Origin: Macrosoma leucophasiata
Lineage: Eukaryota > Arthropoda > Insecta > Lepidoptera > Hedylidae
Assembly: GCA_036365455.1 (NCBI GenBank)
Contig: JAWQUS010000032.1
Location: 16,934,001 to 16,998,000 of the forward strand
Direction: 5' to 3'
Length of the DNA stretch: 64,000 nt
Below the pieces are notes generated by a model. It saw only the letters and a program-made list of their open reading frames with translations. It was not told the origin of the DNA and searched no databases. Positions within the stretch are counted from its first letter, which is position 1. Every line of letters starts with the position of its first letter. The translations under genes and the position numbers were made by a program. Positions 61,101-63,877 of the stretch are shown in pieces.

Positions 61101-63716
61101 GAGACTCACGTCTGTCCAAAATAAAATGCTAGTCTCAAGTTTATAAGAACTCGTTGAGACGTCCTTTCTTATTATAAATGATAATTTAAGAAATAAAACA
61201 GTGGAACTTTATTATTTACTAGCGAGTATTAAATAAAGGTACGCAGGTTACGCTACATCACATTGCAACAGTGTGCGTGTGTGAGTAGGTTCGTGTTTTA
61301 TGTGCGGCCGTAGGTAGAGGTAGGGTTAGGTGTGCATAATGCTCGTACAACTTGAGGACAACTTATTTCTTAAATAAAAAATATTAAATACATAAACATG
61401 TAATTACAGTTCATGTATTATGATTACAACTTGATTTTCTGCTCGGGGTGTTAAAGGGTGCGCATTATTTCCGTTACATGTTGTATACGCATGATAAAAT
61501 CCGTAAAAATAGTTTTATTTCAATACTCGTAGCTGTCTACTCACCTGGGTACCGGCTCGATGTCCTTATTGTGCGCGGCCTCGCCGTTGGAGTGGAAGTG
61601 TACGGCGGACACGCGGCCGCGGCGGCTGCCCAGCCAGAACGACGGCAGCAGGCAGAACCACGGCTTCTGCTTGATGCCGTACTCGCCTGGGGACACGGTG
61701 AAAATATATTGAAGTAAAATCTTTCAAATCGTTGTGATTTGAAAGACGACGAAACGAAAGAGCGACAATAAAAAGAGACAGGCACATAATATTTACATTC
61801 ATAAGATTTAACCATACAGTAAAAGAGACAGACACATGAATTCATAAGGTTTAACGTGAGAGAAAATGAGATAGGCAACATACAGTAAAAAGAAATAGAC
61901 GTGTCTATTTCTTTTTACTGTATGCATTTATAAGATTTAACCAGGGAGAAAATGATATAGGAAACATACAATAAAAAGAGAAAGACACATAAATTCGTAA
62001 GATTTAACGAGAGAGAAAATGAGATAGGAAACATACAATAAAAAGAGAAAGACACATAAATTCGTAAGATTTAACGAGAGAGAAAATGAGATAGGAAACA
62101 TACAATAAAAAGAGACAGACACATAAATCCGTAAGATTTACTGAGAGAGAAAATGAGATAGGAAACATACAATAAAAAGAGACAGACACATAAATTCATA
62201 AGATTTAACTTTAGAGAAAATGAGATAGGAAACGTCTAGTAAAGAGAGACAGGTTCATAAATTCATAAGATTTAACGTAGGAGAAAATGAGATAGGAAGC
62301 ATTGTATAACTTCTCTAATGATTTCTTAAATGATTTTGAATTAAACATCGATTAACATTCGGCTAGCAACTGCAACAAACATATTATCTGGAAAGTATCG
62401 ATTCATTCTTGCCTTAAAAATTTACAGAGTACAATTGACATAAGAAGTAAAGAAGCCATCGAATTAGTTCAGCTGTACGTGCTATAATAGATGGTATTGA
62501 ACACCGGGTAGTATTATACTCTGACAATACTTACTCGGTATGACTGCGTCGAGCCAGTAAGCAGCGAGGCCATACAGAACGGTGTCGAGTGCCATCATGA
62601 TGAGGCTGCCACCGAACGGCACTCCCGGACCACTCCACAGGTTTTCCCACGTCACCCCTACCCCGCCCATGTCTAGCACCAATGCCTGTAAAAAAGTTTT
62701 TAAAATTAACAAAACTGCTTGTCTGCTGCGGTAACAAATAGTTACTAGGTGGTGTCGCATCAGTGGCGTAGCGTGCCTTGGCGGGTATAAAAATTGTTTG
62801 AATATGAACGGACGAGAAAAAAAAGGTAATTTTCCTTGGTAGGTAGGTACTTAAATGGATGGCTAAAATTGGGGCCCTAGCCCACGCACGTTGGGAGCCC
62901 CCGTAGCCAGGGGGCTCCGTATAATTGATGCGTCAGATACGGCAGTAGTTACGCCCCTGTGTCGCATGTAGTCGCTTTATTTTTATTAAGCTCACCAATG
63001 GTGCGACCCTTGGGCTTCAGAATCGCGATTGGCGAAATAGCGATGCTGAAGCATGAGGTCGCGGATGAGATATTAAGATCGGGAAAAGCTGTTATTGGGA
63101 TTTTTCTGTGAGGGCATTCTCAGTGGCAGTTTGGTGCTAGTAGGTAACTCGGATACCAAGTAAAGCAGTCGGTCGTGCGCCCGATCTTACTGCGGGCTTG
63201 TCGGATTTCCGTCCCAACGGACTATGAGAGTGTGCTATGTTTGCGCATACTTGTGCATTATAATATCTTCTGTGCAGTTGGCTAGTCTCCATTGAGATTG
63301 AACGTAATCAAAATTCGGTCTGGTGGACATTATTATACCAGTAATAACCAACCTTATCCATAGCCAACGCGTAGCAGCTGGAGCTGATGAGGGAGACGAA
63401 CCAGAAGGCGAGGGAGTCCGCGTTGGAGACAAACACCTGGATGAAGTACAGCCCGCTCATCAGGTTAACAGCGAAACTGCCCAGGATACCTGCCGTCTGG
63501 GAGACATATTGTTCATCATAACTACTGATTGCAGAAATAAATACTTGATGGTAGATTTTCGAGTGGATCTCACTTTTTTATTTTATGAAGCAATGTTAGT
63601 AAACTTACCCTGGCTCTGTCAAAGAAGGGCGTCAGCATGAAGGCAAATGTGATGATAGTGAATCCGAACAGCAGCATCAGCAGGAATATCAAGATGTATG
63701 ACGAATGCTGGAACAC
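28084..63716 (-). CDS. ABCA-family full ABC transporter, 3' part of the gene (28 exons placed)
   Basis: Exons read right to left, each with GT donor and AG acceptor, total about 1,440 codons. Order: end of TMD1 (63.7-62.5 kb), linker (61.6), NBD1 (60.9-57.4), regulatory region 1 (56.4-53.2), linker (53.0), TMD2 with extracellular loop (52.2-44.5), low-complexity linker (43.0), NBD2 (42.1-37.8), regulatory region 2 (36.9-28.1). Two nucleotide-binding sites with complete Walker A, signature, Walker B and H-loop indicate a working ATPase. ABCA proteins export or flip lipids across membranes. The short loop in TMD2 (about 110-170 residues) suggests an ABCA3-like member, not the ABCA1 type with very large loops. 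Lepidopteran ABCA2 is a known midgut member, but orthology cannot be decided here. The 5' exons lie beyond 64 kb. Confidence 0.93.
28830..28993 (-). CDS. ABCA exon: regulatory region 2
   Basis: Reads [20 protein letters not shown], then [18 protein letters not shown], matching the FPGAxLxE...RLxFxVP pattern after ABCA NBD2. Enters one base into a codon and leaves after GAT-G, in phase with the last exon. Confidence 0.9.
29036..29182. mobile_element. Degenerate tRNA-like element in an ABCA intron
   Basis: A reversed B box (ATTGAACCTGCGACC) lies between mirrored AAATGGAAAGAAA and TTTCTTTCCATTTC blocks, then TTGCATGTGTTATTGTG as at 33200. Same architecture as the ACTTCAG elements. Confidence 0.55.
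29287..29367 (+). mobile_element. 3' tail of the GCCTCAG-head SINE
   Basis: Only GCATTTACCTCTGCCTACCC and CTTCGGGGATTACAGGCGTG remain. Confidence 0.75.
29558..29690 (-). CDS. ABCA exon: low-complexity linker before regulatory region 2
   Basis: The frame consistent with the next exon reads [20 protein letters not shown], then [20 protein letters not shown]. Strongly GC-rich. Its start phase (2 bases finishing a codon) does not match the exon at 36853, which ends on a codon. Either a small exon is missing between them or an acceptor at the internal GCGCGGAG|GCG is used. Confidence 0.65.
29803..30311 (+). pseudogene. ORF1-like fragment, possibly SGNH-esterase type
   Basis: The frame is open from about 29803 to the TAG at 30309. 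It reads [16 protein letters not shown] and [20 protein letters not shown]. The layout (LPYSxxL, then a D block with following hydrophobic-N-K) resembles the C-terminal part of SGNH hydrolase-like ORF1 proteins of some CR1/L2 LINEs. The expected DxxH histidine is Y here (DNYY). No ATG opens it near the start. Function is a guess. Confidence 0.4.
30377..32761 (+). pseudogene. LINE ORF2: endonuclease and reverse transcriptase, C-terminally cut
   Basis: 794 codons. Endonuclease: [95 protein letters not shown], catalytic FADDTSL. The frame ends after [15 protein letters not shown] and [10 protein letters not shown], just where the conserved C-terminal block would begin. Catalytic residues are intact. 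Confidence 0.88.
33056..33235 (+). mobile_element. tRNA-like element related to the ACTTCAG family
   Basis: Between mirrored AAAGAAAAA..GAAAGAAAAATTT and AAATTTTTCTTTCCG blocks lies GAAGTC...GTTCGATTCCTGCCCGAAGTC, a B box with closing stem. It ends TGTGTTATTGCGAAAAATAA. Confidence 0.65.
33308..34335 (-). mobile_element. 5'-truncated Jockey-like LINE
   Basis: Begins within the RT at FADDVSIL (reverse, about 34290). The frame runs to 33634, then a 3' UTR with AACAGGGTGTCATTGTACAA and AATAAATAATTTGAATTG, ending in a (TTGAA)n microsatellite at 33308-33335. Same transcriptional sense as the ABCA gene. Confidence 0.85.
33634..34310 (-). pseudogene. Reverse transcriptase C-terminal fragment
   Basis: Reads [47 protein letters not shown] and the [20 protein letters not shown] block. 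Only the last third of an ORF2. Coding upstream of the first ATG at 34203 shows it is a truncated copy. Confidence 0.85.
34437..34746 (-). mobile_element. tRNA-derived SINE, GCCTCAGTAGC head (reverse)
   Basis: Nearly identical to the copy at 11230-11542, including the shared GAACCAGAGATAAAGGC variant and the GTAGTAGTAGTGG run. The two are close subfamily members. Confidence 0.9.
34845..34930 (+). mobile_element. tRNA-like fragment
   Basis: GTAGCGCAGTTGAGAG (A box) and GGGTTCAAGTCCCGAGTG (B box) end in AAGTCAAATTATTTTTCC, the 3' block of the ACTTCAG family. The middle is shortened. Confidence 0.55.
35071..35335 (+). mobile_element. Bm1-like SINE
   Basis: Starts TTTTTACTGGTGGTAGAGCT and ends CATTACATAATAAAAAG. 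About 25 bp are missing after TAGTGTTTAG. Confidence 0.9.
35350..35725. mobile_element. TTGCACATCGA MITE carrying a nested MITE
   Basis: Outer ends ATTGCACATCGAGTCTAGG and GCAGGCTCGATGTGTAAT. The halves are separated at ACCGGACTGTA/ATCAGTGCTTACG by the inverted repeat at 35487-35633. Confidence 0.85.
35487..35633. mobile_element. Nested MITE, GGTGAGATTCACAG ends
   Basis: Inverted arms of about 60 bp: GGTGAGATTCACAGACCGCA and TGCGGTCTGTGAATCTCACC. The inner TTTGAACTGTCA...TGACAGTTCTAAG is also partly complementary. Confidence 0.9.
35755..35880 (-). repeat. Single unit related to the 67-bp minisatellite
   Basis: The reverse complement contains AAGATTTAACGTGGGAGAAAATGAG, as in the units at 61.7-62.3 kb, so the minisatellite grew from a dispersed repeat. 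Confidence 0.6.
35936..36830 (-). mobile_element. Bm1-like SINE split by a LINE end
   Basis: SINE pieces 35936-36038 (to CAGATGC) and 36741-36830 (from TTACTCCCGAGGCCTAAGG) are collinear. The 700 bp between them is the LINE fragment. Confidence 0.75.
36039..36740 (+). mobile_element. Decayed LINE 3' end
   Basis: The + strand keeps [15 protein letters not shown] and SFKRKI with breaks, then GGTTGACTGGTAGAAAATGC and an (AAAT)n run at 36665-36682. Same family as the element at 11679-13222. An extra A-rich block (36515-36650) interrupts its tail. Confidence 0.75.
36853..36943 (-). CDS. ABCA exon: end of NBD2
   Basis: Reads [20 protein letters not shown] then [10 protein letters not shown], the conserved QHLKxxYGxGYxL block that follows the H-loop. 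Donor CG|GTAAGT. A split Bm1-like SINE lies 23 bp away. Confidence 0.92.
37019..37492. mobile_element. MITE with AAAGGAGATGTTGC ends
   Basis: AAAGGAGATGTTGC at the left, GCAACATCTCCTTTG at the right, 475 bp. The interior has no frame worth noting. Confidence 0.6.
37553..37675 (-). mobile_element. Bm1-like SINE, 3' half, decayed
   Basis: TTGGCAAACAAGCATACAGT through GTTGCCACTCCTGAGGCCTA. It breaks off before the head. Confidence 0.75.
37818..37909 (-). CDS. ABCA exon: NBD2 H-loop
   Basis: Reads [20 protein letters not shown] then [10 protein letters not shown]. The H of TTHSMEEAD is the switch histidine. Confidence 0.93.
38542..38749 (-). CDS. ABCA exon: NBD2 signature and Walker B
   Basis: Contains [18 protein letters not shown] (signature CSGGT) and [13 protein letters not shown] (Walker B and D-loop). 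Donor GTCCGT is weak. GC-rich. Confidence 0.93.
38903..39130 (-). repeat. 240-bp dispersed repeat (copy 2)
   Basis: Reverse match to 19279-19522 (ATACAAACGCTTAATTTGGT, TACACGTGCACCTGTGTG, GGGACGTCGAAGTG). It appears to interrupt a TTGCACATCGA MITE, parts of which flank it at 38848 and 39131. Confidence 0.75.
39275..39581. mobile_element. MITE, CATAGAGCAACAC family (copy 3), at an ABCA splice donor
   Basis: Complete copy with the 9-bp duplication AGTGACATA at 39266-39274 and 39582-39590. The right duplication copy is intron bases 2-10 of the donor after the exon ending 39592, so the element sits right behind the splice site. Confidence 0.92.
39592..39752 (-). CDS. ABCA exon: NBD2 Q-loop
   Basis: Reads [14 protein letters not shown] and [15 protein letters not shown] (Q-loop), ending KADTP plus AG. 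Its donor GTATGTCACT is followed at once by a MITE whose target duplication covers the donor. Confidence 0.93.
39790..41390 (+). mobile_element. Bm1-like SINE split by a LINE
   Basis: SINE pieces 39790-40012 and 41342-41390 are collinear (ATCATTGAACAT then AACATCAATGTGAACTGC). The LINE between them is bounded by AACAT on both sides. Confidence 0.85.
40013..41341 (+). mobile_element. Jockey-like LINE fragment with internal deletion
   Basis: First part (about 40066-40417): YHPPLAV end of the endonuclease and [13 protein letters not shown]. It then jumps to the RT core: [17 protein letters not shown], the catalytic FADDLKLF and [16 protein letters not shown] (to 40775). Later sequence is frameshifted ([14 protein letters not shown] can still be read). 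It ends in (AAAT)n. The RT blocks between are lost. Confidence 0.8.
41398..41530. mobile_element. Decayed tRNA-like element
   Basis: AAAATGGAAATAAAAAATTGA, then GAATCGAATTACAGGATAACC (reversed B box region). The + side ends GGGTCAGTAGCTTAGTGG, an A-box-like piece. Confidence 0.45.
41572..41660. mobile_element. 89-bp hairpin MITE
   Basis: TTGAAATAAAACTATTTTTA and the complementary right arm form stems of about 38 bp around ATAATTTTAG. Fragments of the same arm lie at 61495-61524 and 46190-46215. Confidence 0.8.
41763..41880 (-). mobile_element. LINE 3' UTR tail
   Basis: Reverse strand: GGGGACAGCAGGTTCTCTC, AAAATAAATGTCTTTGTCTT with a (GTCTTT)n end. No coding part. Confidence 0.5.
41907..42107 (-). 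CDS. ABCA exon: NBD2 Walker A
   Basis: 67 codons from [10 protein letters not shown] to ERLTCGT. Walker [10 protein letters not shown] lies at 41952-41978. A LINE tail sits only 26 bp downstream in the intron. Confidence 0.94.
42183..42308. mobile_element. Half of a TTGCACATCGA MITE
   Basis: TTGGTCAAAACTTGATCAAA, GTCGACAAACG, GAAAGAGATAACGCCCTAC and GATGTGCAATATATCTTG. Confidence 0.7.
42326..42618 (-). mobile_element. Bm1-like SINE, full length
   Basis: From the poly-T at 42327 to CTACCACCAGTAAAA. Slightly diverged head (GAGCTCAATCACTGG). Confidence 0.9.
42851..43021 (-). CDS. ABCA exon: linker TMD2 to NBD2, low complexity
   Basis: 57 codons including five alanines and [12 protein letters not shown], then [16 protein letters not shown] and APALVVH, which resembles the conserved linker just before ABCA NBD2. 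Very GC-rich against AT-rich introns. Donor GTCAGT. Confidence 0.85.
43062..43250 (-). mobile_element. tRNA-derived SINE, GACCCGGTTAG head (copy 1)
   Basis: Reverse strand: GACCCGGTTAGACCAGCGG (A box), GGGTTCGATCCCCGCACCGG (B box), then TTTGTATGGCCTACAGATAT and GTACAACGGCATCCACGACA. Distinct from the GCCTCAG and ACTTCAG families. Confidence 0.85.
43338..43538. repeat. GC-rich imperfect inverted repeat
   Basis: GCACACTAAGCGACCAGGCC at the left, GGCCTGGCCGCCTAATGCGC at the right, with two GGCCGCGCGGCC palindromes inside. Probably a GC-rich MITE; a CpG-rich host element is the alternative. Confidence 0.5.
43540..44460. other. ABCA intron, nothing recognised
   Basis: Several ATTCGTTCAATCG-like stretches with GATCG, but no repeat family, tRNA-like fold or open frame. 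Confidence 0.45.
44463..44631 (-). CDS. ABCA exon: end of TMD2
   Basis: Reads [12 protein letters not shown], then [20 protein letters not shown], a membrane helix, then [14 protein letters not shown]-rich. Confidence 0.88.
44650..44885 (+). mobile_element. LINE 3' UTR tail with hexamer repeat
   Basis: Ends TGAATAAATGAGTTTCTGATTC followed by TGATTC units (44862-44883), a usual non-LTR 3' end. No coding remains. Confidence 0.5.
44886..45048 (-). mobile_element. tRNA-derived SINE, GACCCGGTTAG head (copy 2)
   Basis: Reverse copy with head decayed (GGTCGTCTCACACCGCGGGA). The body AATATCTGTAGGCCATACAA is kept. Confidence 0.8.
45156..45470. mobile_element. Two Bm1-like SINE pieces
   Basis: 45156-45224 is a reverse 3' end (GTGGCAAACAAGCATGCAGT). 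45358-45470 is a forward, decayed head (GGTAGAGTGCTAGTG, GTAGGCACCACCGCATTA). Confidence 0.7.
45475..45762 (+). mobile_element. Bm1-like SINE, full length
   Basis: From TTTTTACTGGTGGTAGAGCT to CCATAACATAAAAAAAAA, close to the consensus of the copies in this window. Confidence 0.93.
46063..46150 (-). CDS. ABCA exon: TMD2 helix
   Basis: Reads [20 protein letters not shown] then YAIIYYVD. The LDVMYIPY stretch matches the LDPxYxxP-like block before the last TMD2 helix in ABCA proteins. Confidence 0.9.
46224..46515. mobile_element. MITE, CATAGAGCAACAC family (copy 4)
   Basis: Flanked by the 9-bp duplication TCTCTGACC (46215-46223 and 46516-46524). The right terminal repeat is shortened to CAACGGTGTTGCTCTATG. 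Confidence 0.92.
46525..47815. other. ABCA intron with one decayed dispersed repeat
   Basis: 47370-47560 holds the widely dispersed type with CTGACGCTATAACTCCAGAA, GCATTCGTTGGAAAGGTCTC and CGCGGGCGAAGTCGCGGGC. The rest shows no gene or repeat I can name. Confidence 0.45.
47818..48037 (-). CDS. ABCA exon: TMD2 helices
   Basis: 73 codons with hydrophobic stretches [20 protein letters not shown] and [13 protein letters not shown] polar PSLTNG segment leads in. Confidence 0.9.
48283..48366 (-). mobile_element. Short LINE 3' end
   Basis: GACAGACAAGCAGACGGGCC and ATTATCGTCACCTATGATCA match the end of the fragment at 51573. Confidence 0.5.
48883..48999 (-). CDS. ABCA exon: TMD2 helix
   Basis: 39 codons: [20 protein letters not shown] then [18 protein letters not shown]. 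KxxQxxxNG is the conserved cytosolic loop of ABCA membrane domains. Confidence 0.92.
49107..49413 (-). mobile_element. Bm1-like SINE with a TA microsatellite
   Basis: Full reverse copy. The usual TATATTAGG segment has become a TATATATATA run with a short duplicated head piece (49328-49361). Confidence 0.88.
49497..49695 (+). mobile_element. tRNA-derived SINE, GACCCGGTTAG head (copy 3)
   Basis: GCGGTTAGTCCAGCGGTGTG (A box), GGTTGTTCGATCCCCG (B box region), then TTTGTATGGCCTACAGATAT. The only forward copy. Confidence 0.85.
49735..49898. repeat. Partial GTAGCTACGCCAC-type element
   Basis: GAGACAGAATTTGCTCTAGG, TCGCCTCGGGTGCCACCCAT and TTTAGCTACGCCACAGAG. A related piece lies at 53745-53850. 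Confidence 0.5.
49940..50126 (-). CDS. ABCA exon: end of extracellular loop, TMD2 helix
   Basis: Reads [31 protein letters not shown], then helix [20 protein letters not shown] and DIVYDRE. The terminal DRE continues into [10 protein letters not shown] of the next exon. Confidence 0.92.
50204..50482. mobile_element. MITE, GTTGGGCCCGCACCTTGTA ends (copy 1)
   Basis: Left GTTGGGCCCGCACCTTGTAG, right ATAGTGTGCAAGATACGGCT. The interior shares ACATTCTTGTTTTTGAAATA with the copy at 56028 in reverse. Confidence 0.7.
50622..50973 (-). CDS. ABCA exon: extracellular loop of TMD2
   Basis: 117 codons, the largest exon: a helix-like start ISCALGLYM, then a soluble region with [14 protein letters not shown], one N-x-S/T at SNKT, another at GNFSS and [10 protein letters not shown]. 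Loop size is small for ABCA. Confidence 0.92.
51018..51267 (-). mobile_element. tRNA-derived SINE, GCCTCAGTAGC head, decayed
   Basis: Tail ACGCTTGTGATCCCCGAAGG at the left. The head is reduced to GGGATCGAAACAAGGATCCC and CTACTGAGGCAG. Confidence 0.75.
51573..51955 (-). mobile_element. LINE 3' end with ORF2 C-terminus
   Basis: The reverse strand reads [20 protein letters not shown] then [14 protein letters not shown], a C-terminal block of insect non-LTR elements, with a 3' UTR to GGCCCGTCTGCATGTCTGTC. It ends 50 bp before the ABCA exon at 52006. Confidence 0.75.
52006..52162 (-). CDS. ABCA exon: first helix of TMD2
   Basis: Reads [20 protein letters not shown], then [20 protein letters not shown] and [11 protein letters not shown]. 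The ALxxxRxxxMxRD pattern is the start of ABCA TMD2. Confidence 0.9.
52638..52845 (-). repeat. Dispersed repeat with TTCCTAAGACTTTTGACCCC
   Basis: Contains CTTCACGCCAGGTCCCTAAC, CATGCACGCCGATTCCTAAG and GAACTCGACCTATTTGGTCA. The reverse part recurs at 60173-60335. Confidence 0.65.
52960..53058 (-). CDS. ABCA exon: polar linker
   Basis: 33 codons, [20 protein letters not shown] and [11 protein letters not shown]. No domain; both splice sites are good and the phase fits its neighbours. Confidence 0.75.
53225..53397 (-). CDS. ABCA exon: regulatory region 1 motif
   Basis: Reads [20 protein letters not shown], the TTLEEVFL counterpart of the C-terminal motif, followed by an acidic and then basic tail ([16 protein letters not shown]). 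Confidence 0.93.
53745..53850. repeat. Partial GTAGCTACGCCAC-type element
   Basis: AAGGGGCACCAGAAGCAGAA, TCGGCCCTGGATGTCATCCA, AAGCTACGCCACTGG; shared with 49735-49898. Confidence 0.5.
54037..54238. mobile_element. 200-bp insertion with 11-bp target duplication
   Basis: Flanked by TCATATAGGTA (54026-54036 and 54239-54249). Contains ATAGATCACGCCCTCGACGC and CCCGGGGAATGAGGACTTCC. Probably a SINE in reverse, given the A-rich left end; no tRNA head seen. Confidence 0.75.
54264..54625 (+). mobile_element. LINE 3' end with ORF2 C-terminus
   Basis: The + strand reads [20 protein letters not shown] then FLPRTCN, with frameshifts after it, and ends CAAGTGGCCCGTTTGCTTGT plus a short A run. Same family as 51573-51955. 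Confidence 0.75.
54718..54894 (-). CDS. ABCA exon: regulatory region 1
   Basis: 59 codons: [40 protein letters not shown] and [11 protein letters not shown]. The SYxLP...FPxLFxxIE order fits ABCA regulatory regions. Confidence 0.9.
54938..55253. mobile_element. MITE, CATAGAGCAACAC family (copy 5)
   Basis: Both ends kept (CATAGAGCAACACGGGCC, GCCCGTGATGCTCTATG) with an ACACACAC run inside. No flanking duplication remains. Confidence 0.88.
55308..55500 (-). mobile_element. tRNA-derived SINE, GACCCGGTTAG head (copy 4)
   Basis: The best-preserved head: GACCCGGTTAGTCCAGCGG and the B box GGATTCGATCC on the reverse strand. A (TTATT)n-like tail at the left (55270-55310) marks the 3' end. Confidence 0.9.
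55575..56000. mobile_element. Inverted pair of ACTTCAG tRNA-like elements
   Basis: A reverse tRNA-like copy (about 55605-55685) and a forward copy (about 55899-55975) face each other across a 210-bp spacer with GCGCCATCTATTGCCAACTA and CGCATTAACACATGCTTGTG. Both carry TTTTTAAAGAAAAAT edges. Confidence 0.75.
56028..56358. mobile_element. MITE, GTTGGGCCCGCACCTTGTA ends (copy 2)
   Basis: Left GAGCTTGGGCCCGCACCATG, right GTGTACAAGGTACGGGCCCA. Inverted relative to copy 1. It ends 14 bp from the ABCA exon at 56372. Confidence 0.75.
56372..56447 (-). CDS. ABCA exon: end of NBD1
   Basis: 25 codons: [20 protein letters not shown] then TLVLD. This is the CxGSSxFLKNxFGxGYxLT block behind the NBD1 H-loop. 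Confidence 0.93.
56482..56772 (+). mobile_element. Bm1-like SINE, full length
   Basis: TTTTTACTGGTGGTAGAGCT to CCATAACATAAAAAAAAA. Only 35 bp from the exon start at 56447. Confidence 0.93.
56840..57020 (-). mobile_element. Bm1-like SINE, decayed; forward tail piece nearby
   Basis: GTGGCAGTAGAGCATACACT and GACTGCAGCCTATAGACATG are readable, the head is not. A forward 3' piece (TGTGAACTGCATGCTTGTTT) lies at 57272-57320. Confidence 0.65.
57386..57553 (-). CDS. ABCA exon: NBD1 Walker B and H-loop
   Basis: 56 codons: [20 protein letters not shown] (Walker B, D-loop) and [20 protein letters not shown] (H-loop). Confidence 0.95.
57733..58018 (+). mobile_element. Bm1-like SINE, full length
   Basis: From GACTGGTAGTAGAGGTCCAG to CTATAACATAAAAAAAAA, with a few private changes (CGGGTACAGGCACC). 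Confidence 0.9.
58540..58865 (-). repeat. CAGCAGTGGGACGTA dispersed repeat (copy 4, reverse)
   Basis: The longest copy: ATAATAATGGCAACTCATTA, ACGTCCCACTGCTGGGCAC, TTGCCACTAGCGGTCA and the head GATCTACACCAGCCGCGGAG, GCCATGCGCGC. Nothing is recognised in 58019-58539 before it. Confidence 0.85.
59036..59185 (-). CDS. ABCA exon: NBD1 signature
   Basis: 50 codons from [15 protein letters not shown] to AIAFIGDPK, with [15 protein letters not shown], the ABC signature. Confidence 0.94.
59310..59465. repeat. Foldback-arm-like repeat with (CCGT)n microsatellite
   Basis: AGTTCCGTAGTGTACACGGA and GTTATAGTTTCGCCATGTCC, then about ten CCGT units (59357-59400). The GTTTCGCCATG...TCTGTCTGTC order is shared with the foldback arms near 13290. 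Confidence 0.75.
59748..59862 (-). CDS. ABCA exon: NBD1 Q-loop
   Basis: Reads [20 protein letters not shown], then [23 protein letters not shown] is the Q-loop. Confidence 0.94.
59909..60165 (+). mobile_element. Bm1-like SINE, diverged subfamily
   Basis: ACTGGTGGTTGAGTTCCAGT to ACCTACATTACATTAAAAAA. It shares GAGCTCGAGGGCGTAG and the shortened middle with the 19681 copy, which points to an older subfamily. Confidence 0.85.
60173..60335 (+). repeat. Dispersed repeat with GGGGTCAAGAGTCTTAGGAA
   Basis: Reverse partner of 52638-52845: TCTTAGGAATCGGCGTGCAT, GAGGATGATGAATGTAGAGG, CGTAGGTGACTTGG. Confidence 0.65.
60640..60870 (-). CDS. ABCA exon: NBD1 Walker A
   Basis: 77 codons: [37 protein letters not shown] and the Walker [10 protein letters not shown] (60711-60737), ending [11 protein letters not shown]. 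Confidence 0.95.
61545..61686 (-). CDS. ABCA exon: linker TMD1 to NBD1
   Basis: Reads [20 protein letters not shown], then [20 protein letters not shown] and DIEPVPR. The EYGxxxPWxF block follows the last TMD1 helix in ABCA proteins. Confidence 0.92.
61740..62305. repeat. 67-bp minisatellite, about eight units
   Basis: Units repeat at exactly 67 bp between 61961 and 62296 (unit start GGAAACATACAATAAAAAGA at 61961, 62028, 62095, 62162). The earlier units (61740-61960) are less regular, and one carries a local palindrome around ATAGACGTGTCTAT. Lies in the intron between two TMD1-side exons. Confidence 0.92.
62535..62685 (-). CDS. ABCA exon: last helix of TMD1
   Basis: 50 codons: [20 protein letters not shown], then [20 protein letters not shown] and AVIPS. 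Confidence 0.92.
62761..62959. mobile_element. hAT-type MITE with 8-bp duplication
   Basis: Ends CAGTGGCGTAGCG and GTTACGCCCCTG, flanked by TGTCGCAT (62753-62760 and 62960-62967). 199 bp. Eight-base duplications and CAGxGGCGTA ends fit hAT non-autonomous elements. Confidence 0.88.
63353..63496 (-). CDS. ABCA exon: TMD1 helices
   Basis: 48 codons: [20 protein letters not shown], then [20 protein letters not shown]. Start chosen at TCCCAG|ACG so that it continues DRAR of the preceding exon. Confidence 0.9.
63609..63716 (-). CDS. ABCA exon: TMD1 helix (first exon in window)
   Basis: 36 codons: [20 protein letters not shown], then [16 protein letters not shown]. Ends on a codon boundary at a GTAAGT donor. 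The upstream exon is beyond 64 kb. Confidence 0.9.
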
Positions 63717-63877
63717 CTGCAGATAAGGGACTTTTAGTAAACTATCAACATATTTAACTAAAATACAGACTTCTTTTAATTAAACTTCATTTTGACAGGA
63801 AAATTTGTACTCCTTATCTTTCAACAGTTGAATAATTGGATAAAAAAAATGTTTAAAATCGTTAAATGTAATAACTT

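Noticed and set aside
61740..62305. Regular repeats considered as a CRISPR array
   Set aside because: The whole 67-bp unit repeats, with no unique spacers, in an insect intron.
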